A stretch of DNA of 64,000 nt from Imperialibacter roseus (lineage in GTDB: Bacteria; Bacteroidota; Bacteroidia; Cytophagales; Cyclobacteriaceae): the NCBI RefSeq assembly GCF_032999765.1, contig NZ_CP136051.1, forward strand, positions 5,846,501 through 5,910,500, in the 5' to 3' direction. Made by a program: the position numbers and the translations under genes. The notes below the pieces were generated by a model. It was not told where the DNA came from. It worked only from the letters and a program-made list of their open reading frames with translations, and did no database searches. Below, piece after piece: positions 44,146-53,357 of this stretch. Position 1 is the first letter of the stretch. Every line of letters starts with the position of its first letter.

Positions 44146-45051
44146 TTATAACCTAAAAGCCCCCATACAGACGGCTTTGGTTTTTGTATAGAAATATTTG
44201 ATCCTGAAAAGAAACCCTTGATCCTTGCCTTTAACCAAAATATATAGGGCGTCTTTTATTTCTTTGGTGACTAGTTGGGGAAGGTACTTGCGGTTGTACA
44301 TCCAGTTGAAAAGGATTCTATTTCTTGTTATATAATATTCATACAGCATTCCGTGGTTACTCATTGACTGATATACTGTGCATGACGTGTCAACCAATAC
44401 TTTCCAGCCCATCTTTTTTGCTCTGTAGCACCACTCAGTCTCTTCAAAATACAAAAAGAATTTGTCGATGAAATTGCCCAGGGATCTCAGCACGCTGGCG
44501 TTCATTATTATAAACGACCCATTGACGTAGTCTACCTCGCTAAGAGCCGTGTCGGTTATGGAATGTTTGCTGATTCCAAAATTTAAATGTCGTGGTGCGA
44601 AGAACGACTTTGTGTCTAAAAAACCACCATCTGAGTATATGACGTCAACATTGTCCCTTAAGCACAGTCTCGGGCCAACAGCAGCAACACTATCATCCTT
44701 CTGAAGGTGACAGTTGAGTTTTTCAAAAGTGTTCCCGACAATTCTTACGTCGGGATTTAGCAAAGCGATAGCCGTAATGGCGTCATTCTTTAGCAAAATA
44801 TTCATCCCAAAGTTATTGCCTCCTGCGTAGCCCAAGTTTTTTGGAGTAAAAAAAACCATTTCAGCTGGGATGGCTTTCATCAACTGCTCTTTCTCAGCAC
44901 GATCACAGGAGTTGTCTACAATGATCACAGCTAGCGAAGAATCCTTTAATTTGACAATTGATCGAAAGAGCTCGATTGTATCGTGGCTCGAGAAAAAATT
45001 AAGTATAATAACTCCAATCAAAAGTAAGCGGGATGACGCTGCTGAGCTCAA
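44146..45051 (-). CDS. Glycosyltransferase family 2 (WbbL/rhamnosyltransferase-like)
   Basis: A 301-residue GT-A enzyme: VIILNFFSSHDTIELFRSIV, IIVDNSCD, then NLGYAGGNNFGMNI and LLNPDVRI (the metal site in this subgroup is NPD rather than DxD). FFLYFEETEWCYRAKKMGW is the acceptor region typical of rhamnosyltransferases. The start is TTG at 45051, overlapping the stop of the upstream GT2 by four bases. Rhamnose specificity is only a family-based guess. Confidence 0.87.
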   Translation of the reverse strand: MSSAASSRLLLIGVIILNFFSSHDTIELFRSIVKLKDSSLAVIIVDNSCDRAEKEQLMKAIPAEMVFFTPKNLGYAGGNNFGMNILLKNDAITAIALLNPDVRIVGNTFEKLNCHLQKDDSVAAVGPRLCLRDNVDVIYSDGGFLDTKSFFAPRHLNFGISKHSITDTALSEVDYVNGSFIIMNASVLRSLGNFIDKFFLYFEETEWCYRAKKMGWKVLVDTSCTVYQSMSNHGMLYEYYITRNRILFNWMYNRKYLPQLVTKEIKDALYILVKGKDQGFLFRIKYFYTKTKAVCMGAFRL

Positions 45052-45890
45052 AAAAGTCTTCGAACTACTCTGTACAAAAAACGGGTGACAAATGATTTAT
45101 GAATAAAGCTATCGAGCAAACGAACCCTGTTTTTCGCTTCCTCCCAATGCTTTATCACCTCAATGAGGTCGTCGAACTCACTCCAGTATATGTCGAAGTT
45201 TTTCTTTAAGACTTGCTTTCTGGTCGCATTTAGCCGTGATACACTGGCCTTTAAATCAATATCTCTTGAGCTTTTGCTGATTCGATAAAAAAAACACGTC
45301 TCAGGAATGACGTAGACATTTGACGAAGAAGTCAAATATCTGATATTGAAGTCCCAGTCTTCATATCCATGTTTCAAAGATTCATCATATCCTGAAATTT
45401 CCTTTGCTCTGGTCGTTTTGAATATGCTTGAGCAGAAAATGGAATTCTCGAGTAACAGAGACCTATAGGTATAATCTTTCAGCTCCCATTCGCCTTGTCT
45501 CTCACCAAAAAATTCAGCCTTACAATAAACCATGTCGGTGTTTGGAAACTTAGCAAAACGATCTACCGCCAATTCAATGTAACGGTCGCTCACATAGTCG
45601 TCGCCGTCTAAAGGTAGGATATAGATCCCCTGACTTGATCGCAGACCCACATTTCTTGCGCTGGATGGCCCGCCGTTCTCTTTGTGTATATAACGAAATC
45701 GACGATCGTGATCGCAAAAACGTTGGACAGCCATCTTAGTATTGTCTTGACTACCATCATCCACTATGAGACACTCAATATTGGTATAAGACTGGTTTTT
45801 GACGCCTTCAAGTGTCTGGATAACATAATCCTCCTGATTGTAGCAGATTACAATTACCGAAACAAGAGGCTGCTGCTGAGTCTCATGCAT
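45048..45890 (-). CDS. Glycosyltransferase family 2
   Basis: A 280-residue GT-A protein with VSVIVICYNQEDYVIQTLEGV, VDDGSQDNT, NGGPSSARNVGLRSSQG and LPLDGDDYVSDRYIE (DxD-type site). HGYEDWDFNIRYLT is the typical ED..D catalytic-base region. It is coupled at both ends by short overlaps. Substrate unknown. Confidence 0.9.
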   Translation of the reverse strand: MHETQQQPLVSVIVICYNQEDYVIQTLEGVKNQSYTNIECLIVDDGSQDNTKMAVQRFCDHDRRFRYIHKENGGPSSARNVGLRSSQGIYILPLDGDDYVSDRYIELAVDRFAKFPNTDMVYCKAEFFGERQGEWELKDYTYRSLLLENSIFCSSIFKTTRAKEISGYDESLKHGYEDWDFNIRYLTSSSNVYVIPETCFFYRISKSSRDIDLKASVSRLNATRKQVLKKNFDIYWSEFDDLIEVIKHWEEAKNRVRLLDSFIHKSFVTRFLYRVVRRLF

Positions 45891-46681
45891 CAGAGAATGT
45901 CGGTCATTTTAAGGATTCTGAAAGCGTTGAGCAAACGGAGAGTTTTGCTTTGATTCAGCCTGTCCCGCACAGCATTTAACTTTATCAAATCTTCCATTTC
46001 CTGTAGTAGGTTGTGGAAGTGGTTGTCCAATACCTTTCTTTTTTCATTTTCAATCAGCTCCTGATTCTCAACTTTGGAGCTTAGGCCATCAAAATAAAAA
46101 AGGGACAATGGCTCTGCCAGATGCTTGTAAGATGCATTATTCTTAAAAATAGCCAAGGTGTAGAAAGCCCAATCAGCCACGATACGTAAGCTTTCATCAA
46201 ATCCCTTCAATTCGATCAGTAGGGCTCGCTTTGCCATCATAGCAGGATGTGGAAGTGCTTCAAATAGCAAATGGCTCAGCCTGACCTTGTCCGGATAATT
46301 CTTCCTCCACATTTTTTTTCCTTCCTGTAGCATGAGGTCACCATATAAGATATCCTCCCCGTTGCATGCCGCCATCATCTTCTCAAGCGCACACGTGTCT
46401 GCAAAAGTATCGCCACTGTTGAGAAACCAAACATAGTCCCCACTGGATGCTCGAATTCCTTTATTCATCGCCTGATAAACACCCTTGTCAGGCTCGGAAA
46501 CCCAGTAGTCAATCCTATTGCTATATCTTGAGAGCACCTCACTGCTGCTATCTGTTGAGGCCCCATCAATGACTAAATATTCAAAGTCTGAAAAGGTTTG
46601 ACTCAAAACGCTCTTAATCGTTCTTTCCAGACCCGGTCCGTTGTTGAGGTTTACCGTGATGATCGATACTTTATACATCAT
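45890..46681 (-). CDS. Glycosyltransferase family 2
   Basis: A 263-residue GT-A enzyme with VSIITVNLNNGPGLERTIKSV, VIDGASTDSSSEV, SEPDKGVYQAMNKGI and LNSGDTFAD. It is of the same subgroup as those starting at 36222 and 39161 and probably arose by duplication. The C-terminal third is basic and helical. It overlaps the upstream GT4 by eleven bases. Confidence 0.88.
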   Translation of the reverse strand: MMYKVSIITVNLNNGPGLERTIKSVLSQTFSDFEYLVIDGASTDSSSEVLSRYSNRIDYWVSEPDKGVYQAMNKGIRASSGDYVWFLNSGDTFADTCALEKMMAACNGEDILYGDLMLQEGKKMWRKNYPDKVRLSHLLFEALPHPAMMAKRALLIELKGFDESLRIVADWAFYTLAIFKNNASYKHLAEPLSLFYFDGLSSKVENQELIENEKRKVLDNHFHNLLQEMEDLIKLNAVRDRLNQSKTLRLLNAFRILKMTDIL

Positions 46682-47837
46682 GACCAGCTTTAACCATGGT
46701 CGCTACGTCTAGAAAGTCCCGCCCAAAACGAATTACATCCGATTCATAGTCATAAGAAATAGACTTTCTTGATTCTGCCCACGCAATTTTCATTTGCGAG
46801 GCAAGTTCCTTTGCGCTATTCTTTTGGAAAAAAAGCCCATTGTCTCCCAGTTGCTCAAAATGAACTGGTAAATCAGAAGCAATTATATGCTTCCCTAACG
46901 ATTTCCCATCCTCGATAACAGTACTCCAGCCTTCAAACAATGATGGCTGAATGACCGCATGAGCGTAATTCATAATAGTAAGCATGTGTTCCTTGGGGAT
47001 AAACCCCAACCACAAGAAATTATTTTGCAACCCCTTTTCGGAAATTTTTTCTTTTAGTCTTACTGGATGGTTAGGATCTCGATAGTCCGACTCTTTGCCG
47101 GTGAAAACGATTCTAATTGAACCGACCTTTTTTGACAATAGCTCCATTGCTTCAATTACTAGTGCATGGTTTTTATGCTTCCATAATTGGTTAGCTACTA
47201 AGAAATACTTTTCTGGTAGGTTGTAAATTTTGACGCATTCCTGATACGTAGTCTCGAAATCAATGGCTGAATGAGATACAGCAAATCTCACCAGATAAAG
47301 AGTGGCTTTGCTTTCTGGGAAAAAAGTCTTGAAGTCATTCAGAGCATTCTGACTACTAAAGACAATATCGGATTGGCTAGCTGCCAATTTCTCCTGCCAC
47401 TCGTTTCTTTGAGTTAGCTCTTCAAGAGTAAAAAAATCGGGATAATATTTTTCTTGAAAATCGGGGATCCACCACAACTGGTTCTGAATGGCTGCGAGCT
47501 CCTTATGAAATCCTGCATTCGGATAAATAACGTCTACTATGGTTGAGCGAAATTTCTTAGGGAAAAAAAGCCGCTTCGAGAAAAGGTAGCAGATTTTATT
47601 AACTGCTCTTTCAAAAAGAGAGTATTTTCTAGAGGCATCTACAAAATTTATAAACGGATAGTTTACTTCCTTTAGAAAGGTCAATTCGAAGTCTCTTTTA
47701 TAAAAAAGAGTAATCCAGGGTTGCTTTTCTTTTGGCAAAGACTTCAGAGCATGTACAATATTGATAATATAATATAGTCCACCTGTCCAGAGATCAGAAT
47801 TATCAACAAACAATCCTATTTTCAGCCTTTTAGCCAT
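46671..47837 (-). CDS. Glycosyltransferase family 4
   Basis: A 388-residue GT-B enzyme. GLFVDNSDLWTGGLYYIINI is the N-terminal glycine-rich loop. The donor domain has FLVANQLWKHKNHALVIEAM, IVFTGKESDYRDPNHP, NFLWLGFIPKEHMLTIMNYA and QPSLFEGWSTVIEDGKSLGK (E-x7-E), typical of mannosyltransferase-like GT4 members. It overlaps the upstream SDR gene by 16 bases. Substrate assignment is not possible. Confidence 0.9.
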   Translation of the reverse strand: MAKRLKIGLFVDNSDLWTGGLYYIINIVHALKSLPKEKQPWITLFYKRDFELTFLKEVNYPFINFVDASRKYSLFERAVNKICYLFSKRLFFPKKFRSTIVDVIYPNAGFHKELAAIQNQLWWIPDFQEKYYPDFFTLEELTQRNEWQEKLAASQSDIVFSSQNALNDFKTFFPESKATLYLVRFAVSHSAIDFETTYQECVKIYNLPEKYFLVANQLWKHKNHALVIEAMELLSKKVGSIRIVFTGKESDYRDPNHPVRLKEKISEKGLQNNFLWLGFIPKEHMLTIMNYAHAVIQPSLFEGWSTVIEDGKSLGKHIIASDLPVHFEQLGDNGLFFQKNSAKELASQMKIAWAESRKSISYDYESDVIRFGRDFLDVATMVKAGHDV

Positions 47838-48709
47838 AATGCGTAATTTTTCAACCCTTCTTTTAAAGAAACTTGGGGCGAAAATCCTAGCGCTGAAATT
47901 TTACGTATATCTGCCTCCCAAAACAGCGGATCACCTATCCTATTTTCTCCGCTAAAAGTTATCGGTCTATCACATTTCAGGACTTCAAGAAAGCTTTGGA
48001 TAGCGTCTCTTATTGTAGTTTGCTTCCCGGCAGCGAGATTGTATATATTACCTTCAAAAGTGCCTTTATCAGCAACAAATCCAATTGCCCGTGTGACGTC
48101 ATCAATGTTTATGAAGTCCCTTGTTTCATTTCCAGTTCCAAAAAATTGAAGACTGCCATTGCTCTCAATCCGATTAAAAACATCCCAAAAAAGTTGCTTC
48201 TTCAGACCAGTGCCATATGCCGAAAAGACTCTAACGATCGCCGTTTGCACTTTAAAATAACGGTAGAAGTACTGACAGATCTGTTCAGCATGCATTTTAT
48301 GTACTCCATATGGCGAAACAGGCGAGAGCGTAGCATTTTCTGGTATTGGAAGAGTTTTTGGGTTACCATAAACAGCGGCGCTTGATAGCTGAAGAAATTT
48401 GCAGTTATTGTTCCATTTTTGAATAGCGTTTAGAATGTTTGCCACCAAATGGACATTGAGTGTAAAATCGATCAACGGCTCTGAAATACTGAATGGGACA
48501 GATGCTGACCCGGCACAGTTGATACATACCTCGAATTGGTTATTCTGGAAAATATCATCGAAGGCTTCTGGCGCTATTGTCTGAAAGTACTCTGAGCATC
48601 CCGTTTTTTTTTGAATATCAGCACACCAAATGTCATGTTGACGAAGCTGCAAATATCTCACCAATGATTTTCCGATGAATCCTTCCGAGCCAATTACAAG
48701 TATTTTCAT
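47822..48709 (-). CDS. NAD(P)-dependent sugar epimerase/reductase (SDR)
   Basis: Extended SDR of 295 residues: VIGSEGFIGKSLVRYL loop, INCAGSASVPFSISEP, LQLSSAAVYGN with the catalytic Ser, and SPYGVHKMHAEQ with Tyr–x–x–x–Lys. FSAYGTGLKKQLFWD and TRDFINIDDVTRAI follow. It resembles both GDP-4-keto-6-deoxymannose reductases and UDP-sugar 4-epimerases. As gmd is in the same locus without a recognised fcl, this is the best candidate for the reductase step. Four-base overlap with the acyltransferase gene. Confidence 0.82.
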   Translation of the reverse strand: MKILVIGSEGFIGKSLVRYLQLRQHDIWCADIQKKTGCSEYFQTIAPEAFDDIFQNNQFEVCINCAGSASVPFSISEPLIDFTLNVHLVANILNAIQKWNNNCKFLQLSSAAVYGNPKTLPIPENATLSPVSPYGVHKMHAEQICQYFYRYFKVQTAIVRVFSAYGTGLKKQLFWDVFNRIESNGSLQFFGTGNETRDFINIDDVTRAIGFVADKGTFEGNIYNLAAGKQTTIRDAIQSFLEVLKCDRPITFSGENRIGDPLFWEADIRKISALGFSPQVSLKEGLKNYALWLKG

Positions 48710-49350
48710 CTAATAGCTGCCTTTTTTAATGTTCGAATAACCTCGGCCGGATTTCCCACAGCTACTGACCATGGGGGAATGTCTTTGGCTACCACGCTTC
48801 CAGCACCTATAACTGACCCTTCTCCAATAGTTACACCCTTCAGAATAATAACATTAAATCCTATCCACACTTTGCTTTCAATTAAAATTGGCTTACTCAC
48901 TACATTTGACCAATCCTTATTGACCAGATTATCGCCATTGTATTGAATATAGTCCTCATAGCATTGATGATTATCGTTCTTTCTTTCCTCCCAATGTATG
49001 CTATGGGAATTGTGATCATAAACTGTGATGCCCCAGGCCAATGTCACGTCATCTTTGATCTCTATTTTGTTTCGGCTAATAAAGGTAGCCCCTCCAATAT
49101 GTACGTTGTCGCCAATCACAACTTCGCCTTTTTCTGTTTCAAAAACGAAACTAGCAGTTATCAGGCACCTTTTTCCTATTGTGAGGTAAGGCCTTTTTTC
49201 TAACATTTCCTCTCGATCAAATCTCAGACCAACACTTTTCAGAATCGAGTCTTCTTCTTTTTGTATATAGTTGACATATTTTTCTACCGAACTAGGTTCA
49301 CGCTTTTCTGGGTATAATAGTCGATAAATATTTTTCAGGACTGCCTTCAT
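48706..49350 (-). CDS. Left-handed beta-helix acyltransferase
   Basis: A 214-residue hexapeptide-repeat protein (LTIGKRCLITASFVF, VVIGDNVHIGGATFI, IEIKDDVTLAWGITVYDHNSHSI with the catalytic-type His, then VWIGFNVIILKGVTIGEGSVIGAGSV). An extra loop with aromatic residues lies around 125–150. The closest groups are maltose/galactoside O-acetyltransferase-like enzymes. It probably acetylates a sugar precursor or repeat unit. Nine bases after the GT2 upstream. Confidence 0.87.
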   Translation of the reverse strand: MKAVLKNIYRLLYPEKREPSSVEKYVNYIQKEEDSILKSVGLRFDREEMLEKRPYLTIGKRCLITASFVFETEKGEVVIGDNVHIGGATFISRNKIEIKDDVTLAWGITVYDHNSHSIHWEERKNDNHQCYEDYIQYNGDNLVNKDWSNVVSKPILIESKVWIGFNVIILKGVTIGEGSVIGAGSVVAKDIPPWSVAVGNPAEVIRTLKKAAIR

Positions 49351-49359
49351 ATACCTCTG

Positions 49360-50211
49360 TTAGGAATACCTGTTTAAGTAATCCGCCAAACGCTTGGCAA
49401 CCTTTTGGAGAACACTTTTCTTCACCGGAAAATGTGTGGTCGTAAAAGTCTGAAATCCTGTTTTAAGAAGCTCCGTATGTTCATCTGAAAAATATCCGGA
49501 ATCAATCATAAGTTCGTATGCGTTCTGGATTTTCAAAACATTTTTCTGATGATCTTGCATACCCCATACACTATTGACATGCAATCGATGAACAGCCATT
49601 ACAGTAGGAATATAGTAGTAGTCGCCATGTTGAGCGTTCAAAAGATGAAGTAGCCAATCTCCCAGCTTTGCCTGGAAAAAAAAGTCAGGATATTTATCAA
49701 TAAGGTGGTTTTTAAATATGACCGAACATGTAGGCATTGCATTACTAAAGGTGATATCACTAAATGTATGTTCTTTGGCTCCGCTGAAATTACAATACAA
49801 AAAAGACGCTTTTGTATAGTCGCCTTCATATCGCTCCTCGGTATTGTGAAAACAGCCAACGAAAGTTGGGTTAGTTTCTAAAAAATCGATCTGGGTTTGC
49901 AACTTATTAGGATCCGTCCAGAAATCGTCACCTTCAAAATAAGCAATATATTTGCCTAACGGGCTGGTAATCAAGTCCATCCAATTTCTTGCAGGCCCAA
50001 CATTTCGCTCCTGGAAAATCAATCTAATTGTTTCAGGATGCTTGTCCTTGAACTCCTTGATTATCTCACGAGTTCCGTCTGTAGAAAAGTCATCTGCAAT
50101 AATGAGTTCAAAGGGAAAGTTCACTTTTTGCATAAATACCCCATCAAGTGCATCCCTAATGTAAGCTTCATGATTGTAGGTGATCAAGCAAATTGAAAGA
50201 ACAGGATCCAT
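49360..50211 (-). CDS. Glycosyltransferase family 2
   Basis: A 283-residue GT-A enzyme with LSICLITYNHEAYIRDALDGV, ADDFSTDGTREII, NVGPARNWMDLI and YIAYFEGDDFWTDPNKL (DxD-type site). The C-terminal half includes LGDWLLHLLNAQHG. The ATG at 50211 is seven bases after the acetyltransferase–methyltransferase fusion. Donor and acceptor are not known. Confidence 0.9.
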   Translation of the reverse strand: MDPVLSICLITYNHEAYIRDALDGVFMQKVNFPFELIIADDFSTDGTREIIKEFKDKHPETIRLIFQERNVGPARNWMDLITSPLGKYIAYFEGDDFWTDPNKLQTQIDFLETNPTFVGCFHNTEERYEGDYTKASFLYCNFSGAKEHTFSDITFSNAMPTCSVIFKNHLIDKYPDFFFQAKLGDWLLHLLNAQHGDYYYIPTVMAVHRLHVNSVWGMQDHQKNVLKIQNAYELMIDSGYFSDEHTELLKTGFQTFTTTHFPVKKSVLQKVAKRLADYLNRYS

Positions 50212-50218
50212 TTACCAG

Positions 50219-51418
50219 CTATTTACCCTTTTCACACAGAAGGAAAATACTTGAACAAAGGTCAGGGTACTGATGCCCAAGCTGGTAACAACCTTCCAGA
50301 TACTCATTGCTTATAATGTCCGTTTGCAGGAGCCTGTCCCATTGAAAGTTTGCCAGTGCTTTAAAAAAGATGCCCGTTCGGAAAACGACATTCAAGCCAG
50401 CAGCTTTTGCATCTCGCTCAAGAGTATCAAGTGTATAGGTAATACGATGGCCATGCTCACTTTCCGCAGGTGTAATGGCAGAATTATGAGAAATAAGCCC
50501 CATTTTCACCGCTATCTGCCTTGAAGGTGCGTTGGCATTAGGGCAAACGAGAAACAGCCTACCATTGTCGGAAAGCCACTGATCATTTATCTTTTTTAGC
50601 ACTAAAACCGGATCATCGATATGCTCCAGCACGTGAGTAAGTATGACGTTGTCATATTTTTCATTCAATTCAAGACTCTCAAACAGCGAATTAACAAACT
50701 TAACCTTGCCGCCAAGCTCCTTTTTTGCCAGCTGTATAGCCTCATCCGAAGCTTCTACACAAGTTATATCATCAAAATGGGGTATCAGCCTCTTCGTAAA
50801 GTCTCCCTTGAAGCTTCCTAATTCGAGTAAAGACCCAGGTCTGAAAAAATTGGTAAACGATTTGAGCATGAAGCCATGCATTACGTCAAAGTCGAAATCA
50901 TAGGCATATTTATGATCGCTGGTATCTTTTAACTCTTTGTTATAATCCCTGTCTTTCATAATGCTTCTATTCAATTTCAAACTCATTTTTAATACTTCAC
51001 CGTCTCGGTGATTGGCTTCAAAATTATGCTTTTTATATAGATGAATTGCAGGCTTTGCCTGACAATTAACTTCCAGGCCGATTTTATGGTAATTTCTTAC
51101 CTTCCCGTATTCGATACAATTGGATAGTAAATTACCTGCAACACCCATTCCAAAATAGGCTTTGACCGTACTAACGTTGGTTATGTAGCCTATGCCATGA
51201 GTGTCGTCATTAAAATATGCTGCGACTAAGCCAACAAGCCTGTCTTGGGCCCATGCCTCAAAAGTGACGGCATTTGAACGTATTTTATTTGCGTACTCAT
51301 TAATATTCACTTTCGTGTCTAAACAGGGGCTGAAATTTTCTTTGCAGTCATTTAAATGATTGGCAATATCCGTCCACAGAGCAGTATTTATTCGAAAAAA
51401 TAGTTCAGTTGATACCAA
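50219..51418 (-). CDS. GNAT acetyltransferase – class I methyltransferase fusion protein
   Basis: A 399-residue protein with two recognisable domains in one frame. Residues 1–150 form a GNAT fold (FEAWAQDRLVGLVAAYF, then YFGMGVAGNLLSNCI as the acetyl-CoA loop, and AIHLYKKHNFE). From about 175 a SAM-dependent methyltransferase follows: LLELGSFKGDF (motif I, 197–207), CVEASDEAIQLAKKEL, and VILTHVLEHIDDP. The start is TTG at 51418; an internal ATG at residue 154 could make the methyltransferase alone. Together the parts could N-acetylate and methylate a sugar or side group. Substrate unknown. Confidence 0.8.
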   Translation of the reverse strand: MVSTELFFRINTALWTDIANHLNDCKENFSPCLDTKVNINEYANKIRSNAVTFEAWAQDRLVGLVAAYFNDDTHGIGYITNVSTVKAYFGMGVAGNLLSNCIEYGKVRNYHKIGLEVNCQAKPAIHLYKKHNFEANHRDGEVLKMSLKLNRSIMKDRDYNKELKDTSDHKYAYDFDFDVMHGFMLKSFTNFFRPGSLLELGSFKGDFTKRLIPHFDDITCVEASDEAIQLAKKELGGKVKFVNSLFESLELNEKYDNVILTHVLEHIDDPVLVLKKINDQWLSDNGRLFLVCPNANAPSRQIAVKMGLISHNSAITPAESEHGHRITYTLDTLERDAKAAGLNVVFRTGIFFKALANFQWDRLLQTDIISNEYLEGCYQLGHQYPDLCSSIFLLCEKGK

Positions 51419-51429
51419 TTTTAGAATTC

Positions 51430-52389
51430 TTAAATGTCGATCAATTGTGCCAACCCAAACCCGTATTTGCCAAACTCGTTGCCATTATAAAGAAGGTAAA
51501 TATTATTCTCAACAGCAAAAATATGCGGGTAACACATCATTTCAGAGTCCCATCCATTCTCCGACTTTTCGATTCCTCCTATTGAGTCATCTCTGATCCA
51601 GTTAACGAGGTCATGGGAATATGCGTATCCCAGTCGATAGCCTCTTTCAGGGTTTTTCCGGAAATCGGTAGCGTGCCTGAAGCAAAAGTACATATGGTAA
51701 TAGCCGCTATGCTTAATGACTGTAGGAAGAGCCTGACACTCATTTTCATCGATAACACTACCAATAATTTCAACGCCGTCTTTCTTTTCCCAGCTAACTC
51801 CGTCGTTTGAAGTAGCGTGCGCAATTTTATACACCCTGGCTGGAGGCTCGTCATTTTGCGCTTCTATCCAATTTTTCCCGAAAATATACCACATGTGAAA
51901 AACGCCGTCGAAAACTTTAACAAAAGAGTCTCCTACAAGCATCGGCTCTTTCAATGATGATGAAAGCACTGGGCCGTCGCCTATTTTTTTAAAAGTATCG
52001 CCGTTATCGTCACTTATAGCCAACCCAGTTGAGGTATCAACTGATACCGATACTCTTCTGTTCCAACCACATGTATAGGCCATGATTTGACCATTATGTA
52101 ATAACGGGTTAATGGGAAAGATTCCGTGCTCATCAAAACAACCCAGTTTTCCGAGAGGAATCACCTCCTTTTTCGAAAAGTTTATGAGTTCCTTTAGCTC
52201 CTTATCGAAGTCAACAAATGCTATTTCACTAAGAAACTTTCCTGTTTGGTCTTTCTTTCGGGTTGAAAAATATATTCTAACGTGCTCTTTGAACACAATT
52301 GTCTGTGGAGACTGCGCATAGTTATTACAGTCAAAATTCAAACCATGACTGGTAGGATCAAATAGCTTGCCTTTCTTTATCCACTTCAT
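51430..52389 (-). CDS. Five-bladed beta-propeller protein, glycoside hydrolase-like (copy 1)
   Basis: A 319-residue protein without signal peptide, resembling GH43/GH32/GH130-type propellers. Repeated motif-like blades are seen: VRIYFSTRKKDQTG, DENECQALPTVIKHSGYYHMYFCFR, RGYRLGYAYSHDLVNWIRDD, and GWDSEMMCYPHIFAVENNIY. It is clearly homologous along its length to the next gene upstream. Cytoplasmic location in a glycan locus argues for sugar-precursor processing or transfer rather than secreted hydrolysis. Function unknown. Confidence 0.72.
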   Translation of the reverse strand: MKWIKKGKLFDPTSHGLNFDCNNYAQSPQTIVFKEHVRIYFSTRKKDQTGKFLSEIAFVDFDKELKELINFSKKEVIPLGKLGCFDEHGIFPINPLLHNGQIMAYTCGWNRRVSVSVDTSTGLAISDDNGDTFKKIGDGPVLSSSLKEPMLVGDSFVKVFDGVFHMWYIFGKNWIEAQNDEPPARVYKIAHATSNDGVSWEKKDGVEIIGSVIDENECQALPTVIKHSGYYHMYFCFRHATDFRKNPERGYRLGYAYSHDLVNWIRDDSIGGIEKSENGWDSEMMCYPHIFAVENNIYLLYNGNEFGKYGFGLAQLIDI

Positions 52390-52401
52390 TCTCCTGCTTC
52401 T

Positions 52402-53355
52402 TTAAATCAATTCAGCAATGCCAAATCCTTCTCTTCCCACTTGATTCCCCAAGTAGAGCATAAAGACCTTCCCCTCAAGTTCAAAAACATGCGGATAACT
52501 GACCATTTCTGAATCCCATCCAGTTGCGGAAACATCGATGCCCGCTTTTGCATCTTCTCGTTCCCAGTTAAGCAAATCATCACTTGACGCATAGCCAATC
52601 CGGTAGCCCCGTTCCCTTCCCCTATATCCAGTACCATATCTGTAGCAAAAAAACATATGATATTTTCCGTTTAAAAGGATCACATCGGGGCTTGCCTGGG
52701 CCTCATTTTCGTCAAGTATATCAGGAATTAGGTCGCTGTTGTGTTTTGTCCAGCAATACCCGTCCTCTGACGTTGCCAATCTGATTTTGTAGACAGGTTC
52801 GGGCTTCCCATTGTCGAGCACCCACCTACGACCAGCTATATAGAAAAGGTACCATTTGTTATTAAGGAACCTGATTTTTGGCCCACTCAGAATAAAGGGC
52901 TCATCGGGGCTGTAAGATAGTATCGGGCCGTTTCCAATTTTATTAAAAGTTTTACCTTCGTTTTGACTTACGGCCATCCCAATCGCAACATTGAAGGGGA
53001 CAGATTCACACCTTGTCCACCCGGCATAGTAAGCACGATACTCTTCGCCATACTTCACTACAGACACCGGATAAGTACCGAACTGATCAAAAGTGCCTAA
53101 CTCACCAAGTTTTAAAATTGGCTCATCGCTAACCCTAATGATGTTGAACAAGTCGTTCTTATCTAAATCCACATAGGCGGAATAGCTTACGTATTGACCA
53201 TTCTTGTCGGCTGGGGGCCGGCAGGAGAAATATACTCGAACGAAAGTATCAAAAACGACCACAGAAGGAGCTTGCGCAAATTCTTTTAAAAAAGATCTTC
53301 CTTCTATTTCCAAAGGGTTAAATACCCTCCCTAACTTTTTCCAGTTAAAGTTCAT
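52402..53355 (-). CDS. Five-bladed beta-propeller protein, glycoside hydrolase-like (copy 2)
   Basis: A 317-residue paralogue of the preceding product, sharing VRVYFSCR, DENEAQASPDVILLNGKYHM, ERGYRIGYASSDDLLNWERED and GWDSEMVSYPHVFELEGK. The two have diverged in the N-terminal blades, so duplication is not recent. It has no signal peptide. It lies two bases downstream of the WbqC-like gene, and 12 bases separate it from copy 1. Acidic residues conserved in both copies may form an active site; no reaction is assigned. Confidence 0.72.
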   Translation of the reverse strand: MNFNWKKLGRVFNPLEIEGRSFLKEFAQAPSVVVFDTFVRVYFSCRPPADKNGQYVSYSAYVDLDKNDLFNIIRVSDEPILKLGELGTFDQFGTYPVSVVKYGEEYRAYYAGWTRCESVPFNVAIGMAVSQNEGKTFNKIGNGPILSYSPDEPFILSGPKIRFLNNKWYLFYIAGRRWVLDNGKPEPVYKIRLATSEDGYCWTKHNSDLIPDILDENEAQASPDVILLNGKYHMFFCYRYGTGYRGRERGYRIGYASSDDLLNWEREDAKAGIDVSATGWDSEMVSYPHVFELEGKVFMLYLGNQVGREGFGIAELI

Positions 53356-53357
53356 GT

